Notes: a model not told the origin generated them from the sequence alone. 64,000 bases of DNA from an uncultured Roseibium sp. (GCF_963669205.1 NZ_OY769915.1:3012001-3076000); one strand, 5' to 3'. Positions 16,541 to 27,102 are shown, numbered from the stretch's first letter. Numbers and translations are program-made.

Positions 16541-17479
16541 CTACATCCGCCCGGAGAGTTTGCCGCCCGCAAAGGCCGATATGTCGTCTACAATGAGGTT
16601 GATTCCGATCGTCAGCGTCGCAATCGCGACTGCTGGCGCGACAACCGGCACCAGGGATCCGTCATAGGACTGGAACGCGCCAAGGTTCTCGCGCACCATG
16701 GAGCCCCAGTCCGCGCGCGGAGGCTGCACGCCAAGTCCAAGGAAACTGAGGCTTGAGACAAACAGGATGACGTATATCAGACGCAGGCCGAAATCGGAGA
16801 TGAGCGGCATTGCAGCGTTTGGCCAGATTTCGCGCGCGACCAGCCACCAGATTTTTTCTCCTCGCAACTTGGCGGCCTCGACAAAATCCATGACCATGAT
16901 TTCGACGCCGAGCGCACGTGCAAGCCGGTACACGACCGTGGCGTAGACAAGACCCGCGGTGACAATCAGGATTGGGATGGACGACCCGACTGCAGCGACC
17001 ACCACAAGGCCGAGCATGATTGTCGGCAAACTTAGAAAGGCGTCGTTGATACGGCTGAGCACCATGTCTGTTTTGGGGCCGGCAACAGCTGCGCCAACCC
17101 CGAGGATGACCCCCACACCATAGGCGAGCAGGGTTGCCGCTATCGAGATGCCGATGGTTCGGCTGGCGCCGTACATGAGACGGCTGAGAATGTCACGGTC
17201 GCTGAAATCGGTTCCAAGCGGCGCTCCTGCCCTGGGGTGCTGGAACTCACTGTAGTCATCAGGGAAAGGCAGGTCGTTTTCGCCATAAGGGGCAAGCCAC
17301 GGTCCAAAGACCGCGACAAGCAGCCAGAACGTCACCACCGCTGCGCCAATCCATCCGCCGAATGTCAAACGGAATTTTCTGCGCGGAGGGCTGTCCTGCA
17401 ATTCGGAAAAAGGTGCATCGTCGTCCTCTTTGGCGACGAAATGGGTATCCATGTAGGTGTGCGGGTCTTTACTGATCAC
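16541..17479 (-). CDS. ABC permease, DppC-like
   Basis: Inner-membrane permease of 312 residues with an N-terminal DppC-type extension, about six membrane segments and the EAA loop (FVEAAKLRGEKIWWLVAREIWPN). The GTG start at 17479 overlaps the stop of the upstream permease as GTGA, and the ATPase gene follows after 3 bases. An ATG nine codons in is a possible alternative start. Part of the first dipeptide/opine-type importer. Confidence 0.88.
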   Translation of the reverse strand: MISKDPHTYMDTHFVAKEDDDAPFSELQDSPPRRKFRLTFGGWIGAAVVTFWLLVAVFGPWLAPYGENDLPFPDDYSEFQHPRAGAPLGTDFSDRDILSRLMYGASRTIGISIAATLLAYGVGVILGVGAAVAGPKTDMVLSRINDAFLSLPTIMLGLVVVAAVGSSIPILIVTAGLVYATVVYRLARALGVEIMVMDFVEAAKLRGEKIWWLVAREIWPNAAMPLISDFGLRLIYVILFVSSLSFLGLGVQPPRADWGSMVRENLGAFQSYDGSLVPVVAPAVAIATLTIGINLIVDDISAFAGGKLSGRM

Positions 17480-18426
17480 TTGGAATACCTCAACCGTGGA
17501 TTTGAAACGATTGCAGCAATGTCGGCGATCAGCATCAGGCAGACGTAAGCTGCGCAGAAAATCATTCCGACGGCCTGGACAACCACGAAGTCACGCGTTT
17601 GCACACCCTGCACGATCAGCGTTGCAAGTCCCGAATACGCAAAAAAGATCTCGACGACGATCACGCCGGTGACCAGATAGGCGAGGTTCAGTGCCACCAG
17701 GTTCACGATGGGGCCGATGGCATTCGGCAGAGCGTGCCGCAGGATTATTCTTTGCCGCGACAATCCCTTCAATATGGCCATTTCGATGTAGGGTGAGCTC
17801 ATGACATTCAAAACGGCTGCGCGGGTCATCCGGACAAGTTGCGACGCAATGATCAGGCACATGACCCCGATTGGAAGCGCGAAATGCTTGATCAGCTCCC
17901 AGAAACCCAGTCCTTCGATGCTGCCGATCACGACGGAATTTCCGACGCCGAGCCAAAAAACAAAAATGAGAACCAGGAGTGTTGCTGTGAAAAACTCGGG
18001 AGCTGCGACGAGACTGACCGTCACGAGTGTCAGCAACCGATCGTAAAGGCTCCCTGGGAACATGGCGGCGAGAATGCCGAATGTAAGTGAGATTGGCACG
18101 CCAATCAGGGCCGTCAGGAGGCTGACGAAGAGCGTATTCTTGTAGCGATCGGCGATCAGCTCGCTGACGGGCGCATCTCCGGCAAGCGAGTTCCCGAGAT
18201 CGCCCTGCAAAAAGGCGAAAAGCCAATTCAGGTACTGTTCCCAAAGTGGCAGGTCGAGCCCCAGTCTGGTGCGCAACGCAGCAAGGTTTTCCGGAGTTGC
18301 TTCCTGTCCAAGCCGGATCTGTGCCGCATCGCCGGGCAGCACCTTGGTGCCGAGAAAGATAATGATCGACACCGCACAGATGGTGATGGTGCCGATCACA
18401 AGCCTCTTAAAGATCAGATACAACAT
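17476..18426 (-). CDS. ABC permease, DppB-like
   Basis: Inner-membrane permease of about 316 residues with the DppB N-terminus (LFKRL then a hydrophobic segment) and the periplasmic GDLGNSLAGDAPVSELI motif typical of dipeptide/nickel permeases. The ATG at 18426 with AGAGG nine bases upstream is preferred to a TTG at 18447. It overlaps the DppC-like gene by four bases. Confidence 0.88.
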   Translation of the reverse strand: MLYLIFKRLVIGTITICAVSIIIFLGTKVLPGDAAQIRLGQEATPENLAALRTRLGLDLPLWEQYLNWLFAFLQGDLGNSLAGDAPVSELIADRYKNTLFVSLLTALIGVPISLTFGILAAMFPGSLYDRLLTLVTVSLVAAPEFFTATLLVLIFVFWLGVGNSVVIGSIEGLGFWELIKHFALPIGVMCLIIASQLVRMTRAAVLNVMSSPYIEMAILKGLSRQRIILRHALPNAIGPIVNLVALNLAYLVTGVIVVEIFFAYSGLATLIVQGVQTRDFVVVQAVGMIFCAAYVCLMLIADIAAIVSNPRLRYSK

Positions 18427-18500
18427 GCGAAGCGGCCTCTGAGGCAAACCAGGTCAGTGTTTCGTCGAAGGCCGCTTGTCCAAGTTGCATTCGATTGTTC

Positions 18501-20129
18501 CTAGGCGTCGTCCCGCCACAGGAACGGTGGGCTTTCGCAACCGCCGAAATTGTTCAGCGGCACATGCGTCCGGCCCTTCACGTGATCGGCGGCACCGTCG
18601 ATATAGTTCGTGTGCGCCGGGAAAATGCTGCCACCCGTTTCGTGAATAAGTGTCTGCATGTCACAATACATCTGTTTGCGTTGCGCCGGATCGGTGACCG
18701 CCAGAACATCCACCAGAAGTTTGTCGAACTGCTCGTTTTTCCAGTAGGATTCGTTCCACTTTGCCGTGGAGGCAAAGGCGACCGACATCATGATGTTGGC
18801 GGTGGGACGCATGTTCCACTGGGTGGCGCAGAACGGTGCGACTTTCCAGACGGAACTCCAATACCCGTCGGTCGAAACCTTTTGCACGTCGATGTTCATG
18901 CCGATTTTCTGCGCTTCACGCTGAAGGAAGAGTGCTTGATCGACAGCGCCCGGCGTGACATCGGCAACGACAATCGGAACAGCAGTATTTCCGACGCCGG
19001 ACTTTTCGAAGTGGAACTTCGCCTTGTCCGGATCCAGCATTCGCTGCGGAATTTCCGCACAGTGATCGGGGTAGGCCGGACCGATCGGCTGGTCGTTTCC
19101 GAGCGTGCCTTGTCCTTTCAGGACACCTTTCACGATCCGTTCGCGGTCCATCAGATACTGAATTGTCCGAATGAGATCGGTATTGTTCGAAACCGGCAGG
19201 TCGCGACGTGCCGCAATCCCCATGAAAGCGCCGGACTGCAACGCCCAGATTCCGACACCTTCCGTCGATTCGATCTTCCCGATCGTCCTGGGGTCGACGT
19301 TGGCCATTGCGTCGATCTCGCCGGAAAGGAGCGCGTTGAGGCGCGCAACGGGGTCGGGGATCGCAAAGTGTTCAAGCTCGTCCAGGTGTCCACCGTCTTC
19401 CCAGTAGTTGTCGAAGCGCGCGCCGACGCAACGGACACCGGGCTTGAACTCCTTCACCGTGTAGGGGCCGGTGCCGACCGGGTTGGCGAAGTCCGTCCAA
19501 CCGTCGGGTATGATCTTGAACTGGAAAGTACCGAGCGCAATGGCAAAGTCTGCATTTGGCGAACTCAGGATTGCGCGGACTTCGTAGTCGTTCACCTTTT
19601 CCCAACGGTCCACCATGCTGAACAACGTTGCGCCGGTGGAAGCGGAGTCAGGACCGACATGCCTGTTCATGGAATAGAGCACGTCATCGGCCGTCATCGT
19701 CTTGCCGTTGTGAAATTCCACGCCCTTGCGCAGTTTGAACGTCCATTCGGTCGCGTTGTCATTCGTTGAAATCTCTTCCGCGAGTTCGGGCTGGTAACTC
19801 AGATCATCCTGAAGCCGAACCAGAGACCCGTAAAACATCCGGCCCCGGAAGTAATCGATGTTCGATTTGAAGGCAGCGGGATCAAGCGTGTCGCCAGGGC
19901 TATGGGCCTCGATTGCCATAACAAGTCGGCCACCCTTTTTCGGAGTTGCCGCGATGGCCTGTTTGGTGGACCCGAAGATCGCGCCAGCCGCTCCCGCCGT
20001 TGCACCGGCCGCCATCATCCATGCCAGAAACGCCCTTCTGGAAGCACCTCGCTTGATCATTTCTTTGACAGTCGCTTCGTCGGCTTGCGTCAGGTCAAGG
20101 CGGTTTGCGCTCTTGTATTTGTTTTCCAT
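18501..20129 (-). CDS. Peptide/opine-type ABC substrate-binding protein, Tat-exported
   Basis: Family 5 periplasmic binding protein of about 542 residues. The N-terminus carries a twin-arginine signal (SRRAFLAW near residue 31, then an Ala-rich hydrophobic stretch), so it is probably exported folded. The mature domain contains WTFKLRKGVEFHNGKTMTADD, the usual DppA-like landmark. The ATG at 20129 has a GGAG ribosome site. It is first in its operon and sits before an AT-rich promoter region; the ligand is probably a peptide, opine or related amide. Confidence 0.88.
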   Translation of the reverse strand: MENKYKSANRLDLTQADEATVKEMIKRGASRRAFLAWMMAAGATAGAAGAIFGSTKQAIAATPKKGGRLVMAIEAHSPGDTLDPAAFKSNIDYFRGRMFYGSLVRLQDDLSYQPELAEEISTNDNATEWTFKLRKGVEFHNGKTMTADDVLYSMNRHVGPDSASTGATLFSMVDRWEKVNDYEVRAILSSPNADFAIALGTFQFKIIPDGWTDFANPVGTGPYTVKEFKPGVRCVGARFDNYWEDGGHLDELEHFAIPDPVARLNALLSGEIDAMANVDPRTIGKIESTEGVGIWALQSGAFMGIAARRDLPVSNNTDLIRTIQYLMDRERIVKGVLKGQGTLGNDQPIGPAYPDHCAEIPQRMLDPDKAKFHFEKSGVGNTAVPIVVADVTPGAVDQALFLQREAQKIGMNIDVQKVSTDGYWSSVWKVAPFCATQWNMRPTANIMMSVAFASTAKWNESYWKNEQFDKLLVDVLAVTDPAQRKQMYCDMQTLIHETGGSIFPAHTNYIDGAADHVKGRTHVPLNNFGGCESPPFLWRDDA

Positions 20130-20500
20130 TTGCTTGATCTCCGTGAGACTGCCTGTGGTACTGCTCACAGCAAAACGCACAAACACGGAATGAAAAAATT
20201 AAATTTTCCGACGGATTATTTAGTCAAGCTGAAAAGAGAAGAAGTGCCCAAAGTTTAGACATCGCAGATTTGTTGGGTTTAACTCAAAAAGCCAAGTCGC
20301 TGCACAACAGGCAAGCAGTTTTGATTTTCTATCTGCAGCGCCTTTAGGAGATCAGCGCGCCGCATTGCAGACCGAAGGAATTGGCACATCAGCGCTTGGT
20401 TAATTCTCTGCCAGTAGGAACGCCGAACCGCAACTGTATTCAGAGTGCCTCCAAGCGTTGCCGTTGGTATCGCTGCATGACCTGTTTTTGCGGTCGTGTT
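20130..20500. other. Intergenic region between an ABC operon and an AraC-family gene
   Basis: This 371-bp gap contains the promoter region of the ABC operon (AT-rich around 20190-20225). No RNA, repeat or convincing short gene was seen in the rest. Confidence 0.5.
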
Positions 20501-21508
20501 TCAGGCACACGCTTTGAAACGAGGCGAACGACTGCGCGTTTCGGACGGCAATTCACCGAATTGCTTTCGATAATAGCTGGTGAAACGGCTCCACTCCCAA
20601 AACCCTTCTTCGGCAGCGATGTCGCCGATGGTTTGTCCCGAGAAGGCGGGGTCTCGAAATTTCCGTCGCGCCCTGTTCAGCCTTAAAACGCGCGCGTACA
20701 TGACCGGCCCCATATCAATCAGCTCGGAGAACGCTTTTTCAATCGAACGCCGGGACCCCAGTTTTGAAACTGCGCGCGGACCGTCGTCATGGAGCGCCTC
20801 GTGGTTCTCCAGAAGCAAGCGCCGCATGGTTTGGAAACGGTTGAGGACGTTTGGTTTCGGATAGGTCGGGAACGCATTGTTCGGCAACCACTGGAGCGTC
20901 AGTCCGATGATGAGGCTCAGCATGAGATTTTTGGCAACTGCGTCCGGATCGTCTGTCCAGATTTCCTGTTTCGAAAACTCTATGGCCAGACGCCCGGTGT
21001 CCCTCAAACGGTCGGCAATCAGAGTGGACTTTAGAAAATCACCGTTTCTGTTGAGACGTGTGATCCACTGGACGATCTCCGGCATTGACGACAGATGGTG
21101 CAGAAAGGATGTGTAGCTGACCTGCACCGTCAGTTGCACGCTCCAGGGCGGCGAAATCAGAACGCTTTTGGCGTCGGGAGGTTGCACAAACACCCAGTCC
21201 GTTTCCCTGGTAATTCCGTTGTAGGACAGATCAGGGTGGTGCTCATCCACGCAGACATGGAAAACCAGCGCGTCCGGGCCGCTGGACATTTCGCGTTCGA
21301 TCACTTGGTTGCAGCATTCCAGACGGGTTGAAACACTCCCTGAACCTGTTGTCAGCACTTTGGCACCAAACCGGCCGGCACTCAATTGAACCACGTGTGT
21401 GTCGTCACCGTGGCTCGTCGCGTAGTCTTGGAAACTGTGTTCTTTCGCGGACTTCAACAGGTCATTGAAACACCGCGGATAATCGAAGTTGTGCAAAAAA
21501 GCGTTCAT
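20501..21508 (-). CDS. AraC-family transcriptional regulator
   Basis: Regulator of 335 residues. The C-terminal 100 residues carry two helix-turn-helix motifs of AraC type (around RAVSKLGSRRSIEKAFSELIDMGP and TIGDIAAEEGFWEWSRFTSYYRKQFGELPSE). The N-terminal part is an uncharacterised sensing domain, similar in layout to activators of the ethanolamine or opine kind. It sits between the two dipeptide-type importers, on the same strand as both, and could control either. Confidence 0.85.
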   Translation of the reverse strand: MNAFLHNFDYPRCFNDLLKSAKEHSFQDYATSHGDDTHVVQLSAGRFGAKVLTTGSGSVSTRLECCNQVIEREMSSGPDALVFHVCVDEHHPDLSYNGITRETDWVFVQPPDAKSVLISPPWSVQLTVQVSYTSFLHHLSSMPEIVQWITRLNRNGDFLKSTLIADRLRDTGRLAIEFSKQEIWTDDPDAVAKNLMLSLIIGLTLQWLPNNAFPTYPKPNVLNRFQTMRRLLLENHEALHDDGPRAVSKLGSRRSIEKAFSELIDMGPVMYARVLRLNRARRKFRDPAFSGQTIGDIAAEEGFWEWSRFTSYYRKQFGELPSETRSRSPRFKACA

Positions 21509-21615
21509 CCTTGGTCTCCCTGAAAGTGAGGTTCAAGTAGCCAATCTCACATGCCGGCACTTCCTTGTTCTGTCTTCCGAAGTCAGCAGTTCTCAGCCCG
21601 GCCCGAAACCGCCCG

Positions 21616-23634
21616 CTATTCCGCAGCCATCACCTCGGCGGCCACGTTGTGGCAGGCGGTCTCCGATTGGCCGGTTTGGCGCAATTCGGGCGCGGTTTGT
21701 TTGCACAGATCAGTTGCGATCGGGCACCGGGGGTGGAAGGTGCAACCGCTTGGCGGATCGATCGGGTTCGGATAGGCCGTGCCGAGTTCGATGTCGGGCA
21801 CGTCGGCGTCGGGTTCGGGCGTCAGCACCGAACTCAGCAGAGCCTTCGTGTAAGGATGCCTGGGATTTTCGAAGAGGGTGCGTGCATCCGCGATTTCGAC
21901 GACCCGACCCAGATACATCACCACCACGCGCGTCGCGATATGTTCGACCACGGCCATGTCGTGCGTGATCAGCAGATAGGTGAGCTGCATTTGCTCCCTG
22001 AGTTCCAGAAGCAGGTTCAGGATCTGTGCCTGAACCGAGACATCGAGCGCCGAGGTCGGCTCGTCACACACAACGATTTCAGGCTTCAGGACGAGCGCAC
22101 GGGCGATCGCAACACGCTGGCGCTGACCGCCTGACAACTGGTTCGGATAATTGTGATAGAGACGGCGTGGAATGCCGACGCGCTCCATGATTGTCTCAAC
22201 CGTTTTCTGCTGGTCGGCTGATGAGCCGGATCCATGCAGTTGCAGGGGCCTGCGAATGATCTCGCCGATCGTCCTGCGTGGATTGAGCGAGGAGTAGGGA
22301 TCCTGAAAGATGGATTGGACCCGCCGGGATTTTTCGACATTCGAAAGGCCCGAAATGTCCTCACCGTTCAGCGTGACATGTCCGGAGGAGGGTTTGCGCA
22401 GGCCGAGCAGCATGCGGGCCAGGGTTGATTTCCCGCACCCGCTTTCCCCGACCACAGCAACGACTTCGCCCCGGTGCAGGTCGAGCGAGATGCCGTCGAC
22501 AGCGCGTAACTGCTTCGGCTGCGCGAACATGTTGGCCTTGATGCGGAACACGCATTCCGCATCCCTTGCCGAGAGTACCGGCGCGTCCGACATGTTGATG
22601 TCTGAGCCATAGTCTGTCGGTCCGGTGCCCGCCGTGCCATATCCGGCCCTGAATGCCTGTTCGGCTTCCTGCTCACTCAAAAGGCAACGGCTTCGTCGTC
22701 CCGGTGCTGTCCCACGCAACGCAACCGGTGTTGTGTGACAGGCCTCGAATGCCCTGCTGCAGCGGTTCGCGAACCGGCATCCCCGGAAGTTGGTTTTGAG
22801 CGAAGGGACGAGCCCGGGGATGGAGCCAAGTTCTTCTCCGGGGCTGATCTCGCCGGGGATCGGAATGCTTTCAAGCAGGCCTTGCGTGTAAGGATGAAGC
22901 GGCGCACCGAACACCTCGTCGACACGGCCGGTTTCAACAATCTGCCCGGCATACATGACCGCAACCTTGTCCGAAACCCGGGCGACTACGCCAAGATCAT
23001 GCGTGATGATGATCATGGCCATGTTCATCTCACGTTGCAGATCGCGCAGAAGTGTCAGGATCTGTGCCTGGATCGTCACGTCAAGGGCAGTCGTCGGCTC
23101 GTCCGCGATAATCAGTTCCGGCTCGCACATCAGCATCATTGCGATCATGACGCGTTGCCTGAGGCCACCGGAGAGCTGATGGGGATATTGGGACAGGCGG
23201 CTTCTGGCGGCCGTGATCCCGACCTTTTCCAGGAGTTCGACGGCACGGTCGCGCGCATCGGACCGTGACACGCCCCTGTGTAGCATCAGGAGTTCGGTCA
23301 TCTGCCGTCCGATCGTGTAGACCGGATTGAGCGAGGTCATCGGCTCCTGAAAGATCATTGCGATCTTGTTGCCGCGCAGGGCCGCCATTTGCGATGGGGT
23401 CACGGACAGGAGGTCGGTATCGCCGAACCGCATTTTCGACGCTTTCCGGACGGTCCCCTTTGGCAGCAGATCCATGACGGCGAGTGACGAGATCGACTTG
23501 CCGGACCCCGATTCACCCACGATCCCGAGTGTTTCACCTTTCTCCACGGATAGTGAAATGTTGGAAACGGCTGTCAAGTCGCCTTCCGCCAGCTTCAGCG
23601 TGACGGACAGGTCTTCGACTTCGAGTAGGGGCAT
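21616..23634 (-). CDS. Fused dual-ATPase subunit of the second dipeptide-type ABC importer
   Basis: Protein of 672 residues with two ATPase domains: Walker A GESGSGKS at about 37-44 and GESGCGKST at about 380-388. Signatures are LSGGLRQRV and LSGGQRQRV, and Walker B elements are LIIADEPTTALD and IVVCDEPTSALD. Between them lies the oligopeptide-type cysteine-containing C-terminal motif (CRFANRCSRAF), repeated near the end (CTFHPRCPIA). It is the last gene of a complete dpp-like operon. Confidence 0.9.
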   Translation of the reverse strand: MPLLEVEDLSVTLKLAEGDLTAVSNISLSVEKGETLGIVGESGSGKSISSLAVMDLLPKGTVRKASKMRFGDTDLLSVTPSQMAALRGNKIAMIFQEPMTSLNPVYTIGRQMTELLMLHRGVSRSDARDRAVELLEKVGITAARSRLSQYPHQLSGGLRQRVMIAMMLMCEPELIIADEPTTALDVTIQAQILTLLRDLQREMNMAMIIITHDLGVVARVSDKVAVMYAGQIVETGRVDEVFGAPLHPYTQGLLESIPIPGEISPGEELGSIPGLVPSLKTNFRGCRFANRCSRAFEACHTTPVALRGTAPGRRSRCLLSEQEAEQAFRAGYGTAGTGPTDYGSDINMSDAPVLSARDAECVFRIKANMFAQPKQLRAVDGISLDLHRGEVVAVVGESGCGKSTLARMLLGLRKPSSGHVTLNGEDISGLSNVEKSRRVQSIFQDPYSSLNPRRTIGEIIRRPLQLHGSGSSADQQKTVETIMERVGIPRRLYHNYPNQLSGGQRQRVAIARALVLKPEIVVCDEPTSALDVSVQAQILNLLLELREQMQLTYLLITHDMAVVEHIATRVVVMYLGRVVEIADARTLFENPRHPYTKALLSSVLTPEPDADVPDIELGTAYPNPIDPPSGCTFHPRCPIATDLCKQTAPELRQTGQSETACHNVAAEVMAAE

Positions 23635-23649
23635 CCTCGCTCTCCTGCG

Positions 23650-24558
23650 TCAGTTGCGGCCTTCCGGGGCGGTGATGTCGCGTATTCCGTCGCCCAGCAG
23701 ATTGACGGCAAGCACCAGCAGGAACAGCGCGGCGCCCGGAATGGCGACAAGATACGGTTTGAAGTACATCGCTTCCTTGCCCTCGGCGATCATCAGTCCC
23801 CAGGACGCGGTCGGCGGCTGCACGCCGACCCCCAGGAAGGAAAGCGCGGCCTCGTGGATGATGACCACGGCCATTTCCAGCGAGAACACAACGATGATCT
23901 GGTTCGAGAGATTGGGCAGGATTTCGTAGAAAAGGATTTGGCGGTCGGTGCTGCCGATACTGCGCGCAGCGGAGACGTATTCAAGCTCGCGTATCTGCCG
24001 GGTCATCGTCCGTGTGACCACCATGTAGTAGGACCAGTGCAGACACCCCAGAACGACGATCAGTGCCGTGATCGAAGCGCCGACAAAGAAGACCAGCGCC
24101 ATGGCCAGGAGCAAAGAGGGCAGGGCCAGCTGGCAGGTGAGCAGAAACGACGCCGCCCGGTCGGCCCGTCCCCCCAGATATCCCGCGACAAGGCCGATGG
24201 TCACACCGATGACGCATCCCAGAAGGGCCGCGCCGAAGCCGACGCCCATGGAAACGCGCGCGCCGTATATCAGACGGCTGAGATAGTCGCGGCCAAGCTG
24301 GTCGGTTCCGAAAATGTGGTCCCAGCTGCCGCCCTCGGCCCAGACGGGCGAGATCAGGCGCTTGGCCAGATCCTGCTCGAAGGGAGAGTAGGGGGCAAGG
24401 ACAGGTGCCAGCAGCGCGACCAGCGTCATGATCAGGACAACGGTGCCACCGAACTGAAGGCCACGATGTGACCTGGCCTTTTTGATCATCCGCTCCCTGG
24501 GTGTCAGGTCGATGATTTCGCCGACCATATGGTGCGGATTTGTGCTCGCGTCGGTCAT
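23650..24558 (-). CDS. ABC permease, DppC-like (second importer)
   Basis: Inner-membrane permease of about 302 residues, with the DppC-type first helix and periplasmic motif (FGTDQLGRDYLSRLIYGARVS). The ATG at 24558 has GGAG eight bases upstream and begins 5 bases after the upstream permease stop; a GTG at 24567 is less likely. It pairs with the DppB-like subunit upstream. Confidence 0.88.
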   Translation of the reverse strand: MTDASTNPHHMVGEIIDLTPRERMIKKARSHRGLQFGGTVVLIMTLVALLAPVLAPYSPFEQDLAKRLISPVWAEGGSWDHIFGTDQLGRDYLSRLIYGARVSMGVGFGAALLGCVIGVTIGLVAGYLGGRADRAASFLLTCQLALPSLLLAMALVFFVGASITALIVVLGCLHWSYYMVVTRTMTRQIRELEYVSAARSIGSTDRQILFYEILPNLSNQIIVVFSLEMAVVIIHEAALSFLGVGVQPPTASWGLMIAEGKEAMYFKPYLVAIPGAALFLLVLAVNLLGDGIRDITAPEGRN

Positions 24559-24563
24559 CTGTA

Positions 24564-25481
24564 TCACTCCAGGCGCAGTCTGGGATCGAGCCAGGCGTTG
24601 AAAACGTCCCCGGCAACGGTGAGGAAGATGAAAATGAGGGCGAAGACGAAAACCAGCATCTGCACGGTCGGGATGTCGGCTCCCAGAATGCTTTCATAGG
24701 CAAGACGCCCCAGGCCGTTGAGCGCGAAGACCGACTCGGTCACGACCGAACCGCCGAGCTTGTAGCCCAGTTGGATCGCGATCACGCTCACCACCGGCAG
24801 GAGCGCGTTGCGCATCGCGTGCTGGAACAGGATGCGTCCTGGGCCGAACCCCTTCGCACGCGCCGTCCGGATATAGTCCGACCCCAATACATCGATCATG
24901 CCCGCGCGCGTGAGCCGCAGAACTTGCGGCACCGCGCTCATGCCCAGGACAAAGGACGGCAGGACAAAATGCTTCCAGGTCGTGTCGCCGGACACCGGAA
25001 AAATCGGAAACATCACGCCCAGAAGTATGATCATCATGAGCCCGAGCCAGAAGTTCGGGACGGCCTGGGCCGCGGTCCCGAGGCTCAGCGCGAAACGGTC
25101 GAGCCATCCGTTCGGATTGAGCGCGGCCAGCACCCCCAGAAGGAGACCGACAACTGTGGTGATCGTCAGGGCGCTGAAGGCGAGTGTCAGGGTGACGGGA
25201 GCCCGTTCCAGGAAAAGGTCGAAAACAGGACGTTTCCAATAGTAGCTTTCGCCGAAATTGCCGACAAAGACATTGCCGATCCATTCCACGTAGCGCACTG
25301 CGAGCGGCCGGTCGAAACCGTATTGCACGCGCAGTTCCTCGATAGCTTCCGGTGAGGCGTCTTCACCGGCAACCATCGCTGCTGGATCCGCGGCAAGGTT
25401 GAGCATCAGGAAGGTTGCGAGCGACACCGTGATCGCCACCACGAGACCCATTCCCAGCTTTCGGCCAATGAACTTGAACAC
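24564..25481 (-). CDS. ABC permease, DppB-like (second importer)
   Basis: Inner-membrane permease of 305 residues: N-terminal helix, large periplasmic loop with NFGESYYWKRPVFDLFLERAP, and a C-terminal transport domain with the EAA-type loop. It is the first permease after the binding-protein gene, from which it is separated by 94 bases. Confidence 0.88.
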   Translation of the reverse strand: MFKFIGRKLGMGLVVAITVSLATFLMLNLAADPAAMVAGEDASPEAIEELRVQYGFDRPLAVRYVEWIGNVFVGNFGESYYWKRPVFDLFLERAPVTLTLAFSALTITTVVGLLLGVLAALNPNGWLDRFALSLGTAAQAVPNFWLGLMMIILLGVMFPIFPVSGDTTWKHFVLPSFVLGMSAVPQVLRLTRAGMIDVLGSDYIRTARAKGFGPGRILFQHAMRNALLPVVSVIAIQLGYKLGGSVVTESVFALNGLGRLAYESILGADIPTVQMLVFVFALIFIFLTVAGDVFNAWLDPRLRLE

Positions 25482-25575
25482 GTCCTCTCTCCCTCGTCAC
25501 CCGGTTGTTGTTTTGCTTTGGGCGGTGACCGTCCCGGGCGCCCCGCACAAGGGTCACCCGGGTTTCCGAAATCGG

Positions 25576-27102
25576 CTACTTCCAGGTGATTTCGTTCAGC
25601 CGCACCAGGCCATCGGAGGGCGGGGTGAAGTCAACGTCCGTGCCGGCTACGTAGTTTTCGGTGAACCGGTAGATCGGCACGTGATATGCCATGTCCGCTG
25701 ACAGCTTGAGGGCCTGTGTGTAGAGATCGGTTCGTTCCTCCTCATCGATTGTGGAGAGGGCGGCATCAAACAGCGCTTCCAGGTCCGGATCGCGGTTGAG
25801 GTTGCGGTTCGACCCTGCCGCGAAGTGGTTGTGAATTGCACCGACATCAGGCGTCGCGTAATAGCCCCAGGTGCCATGCATGGACGGCGCTTCTTCTGCC
25901 GCACGTGCCTTGGAGAAAGCCGAAAGCTTTACGTAATTGATATTCGCCTTGATACCGATCTTCGCAAGATCAGCAGCGACGGCTTCTGTTACAGGCTTGT
26001 CGCGATATGCCCAGAGATCGAGCTCGAACCCGTCCGGGTAACCCGCTTCCGAAAGCAACGACTTGGCTTTGTCCACGTCATAGTCATATGTCGTCACGTC
26101 CTGTGTGCAGCCGAACATGCCGTCATAGCACAGCGAGTTGATCACCACGCTCGATCCGCCGACAAGGTGATCCACGATTGCCTTTTTGTTGACGGCGTGG
26201 TTCATCGCCTGGCGCACCTTGAGATGGGTCATCGGGCCATCAGGATCCGTGACACCGCCGGCGTCGAGGATCAGGAAGCCGATGCGGGTCGTCGGTCCCG
26301 GAACGTGATCCACCATGGGAAGGGTGCCGAGATTCTGCGCGGTGTCATCGGGAACGGTGTAGGAAAACTGGACCCCGCCCGAAATCATTTCCGCCGAGAC
26401 CGTGCCCCATTCGGGGATCGGCCGTATGACGATGGTCTTTGCACCATCCGTGGACTTGGGGCTATCGTCATAATATCCGTCAAACTTCTCAAGTGTGACA
26501 CCTGCACCCATGTCGAAGCTGACCACACGGTACGGGCCGGTTCCGTTGAACTCCTGCGTCAATGCGCTGGTATTCGGATCCGATGCCGGACCGTAGCTGC
26601 CTGCCTTGCGCGTCTGAACGAACATGGCAATGTCGCGCAGCATGAGCGGGTAGGGTTTTTTCGCGGTGATGCGGATCGTTTTGCCGTCGAGCGCCTCGGC
26701 ACTTTCAAACCAGCCGCGAATGAAAGCTCCCCGTTTTGTTGCCGCCTGTTCGTTCGCCGTCCATTCGAACGAGAAGACGATGTCTTCCGCGGTGACCGGC
26801 GAACCGTCGTGGAACGTCACGCCGTCGCGCAGGACGAAGTCCACGGTCTTGTCGTCGACATAGGCGTATGACGACGCGAGCGCAGGCAAATATTCGTTGG
26901 TTTCAGGATCCCGGACAACCAGCTGATCCGATGTCAGGTACGACAGAATGACATTTTCGCGCGCTGTCGAATACAGGCTGTCGAGCGTCTGGATTTCCTT
27001 GTTCGCCGCAACGACCAGGGTGTCGTTTGCCTTGTCGGCGGATGCTGGTGCGGCAAGGGATGATATCAGCGTAGCCGCCAGGAGCGTTGACCTTAGTTTC
27101 AT
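25576..27102 (-). CDS. Peptide-type ABC substrate-binding protein (second importer)
   Basis: Family 5 periplasmic binding protein of 508 residues with a Sec signal peptide (cleavage after PASA, about residue 22). The landmark VDFVLRDGVTFHDGSPVTAEDIVFSF lies around residue 90. It starts the second importer operon and is divergent from an M20 peptidase gene, so the imported compound is probably a peptide or N-acyl amino acid that the peptidase cleaves. Confidence 0.88.
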   Translation of the reverse strand: MKLRSTLLAATLISSLAAPASADKANDTLVVAANKEIQTLDSLYSTARENVILSYLTSDQLVVRDPETNEYLPALASSYAYVDDKTVDFVLRDGVTFHDGSPVTAEDIVFSFEWTANEQAATKRGAFIRGWFESAEALDGKTIRITAKKPYPLMLRDIAMFVQTRKAGSYGPASDPNTSALTQEFNGTGPYRVVSFDMGAGVTLEKFDGYYDDSPKSTDGAKTIVIRPIPEWGTVSAEMISGGVQFSYTVPDDTAQNLGTLPMVDHVPGPTTRIGFLILDAGGVTDPDGPMTHLKVRQAMNHAVNKKAIVDHLVGGSSVVINSLCYDGMFGCTQDVTTYDYDVDKAKSLLSEAGYPDGFELDLWAYRDKPVTEAVAADLAKIGIKANINYVKLSAFSKARAAEEAPSMHGTWGYYATPDVGAIHNHFAAGSNRNLNRDPDLEALFDAALSTIDEEERTDLYTQALKLSADMAYHVPIYRFTENYVAGTDVDFTPPSDGLVRLNEITWK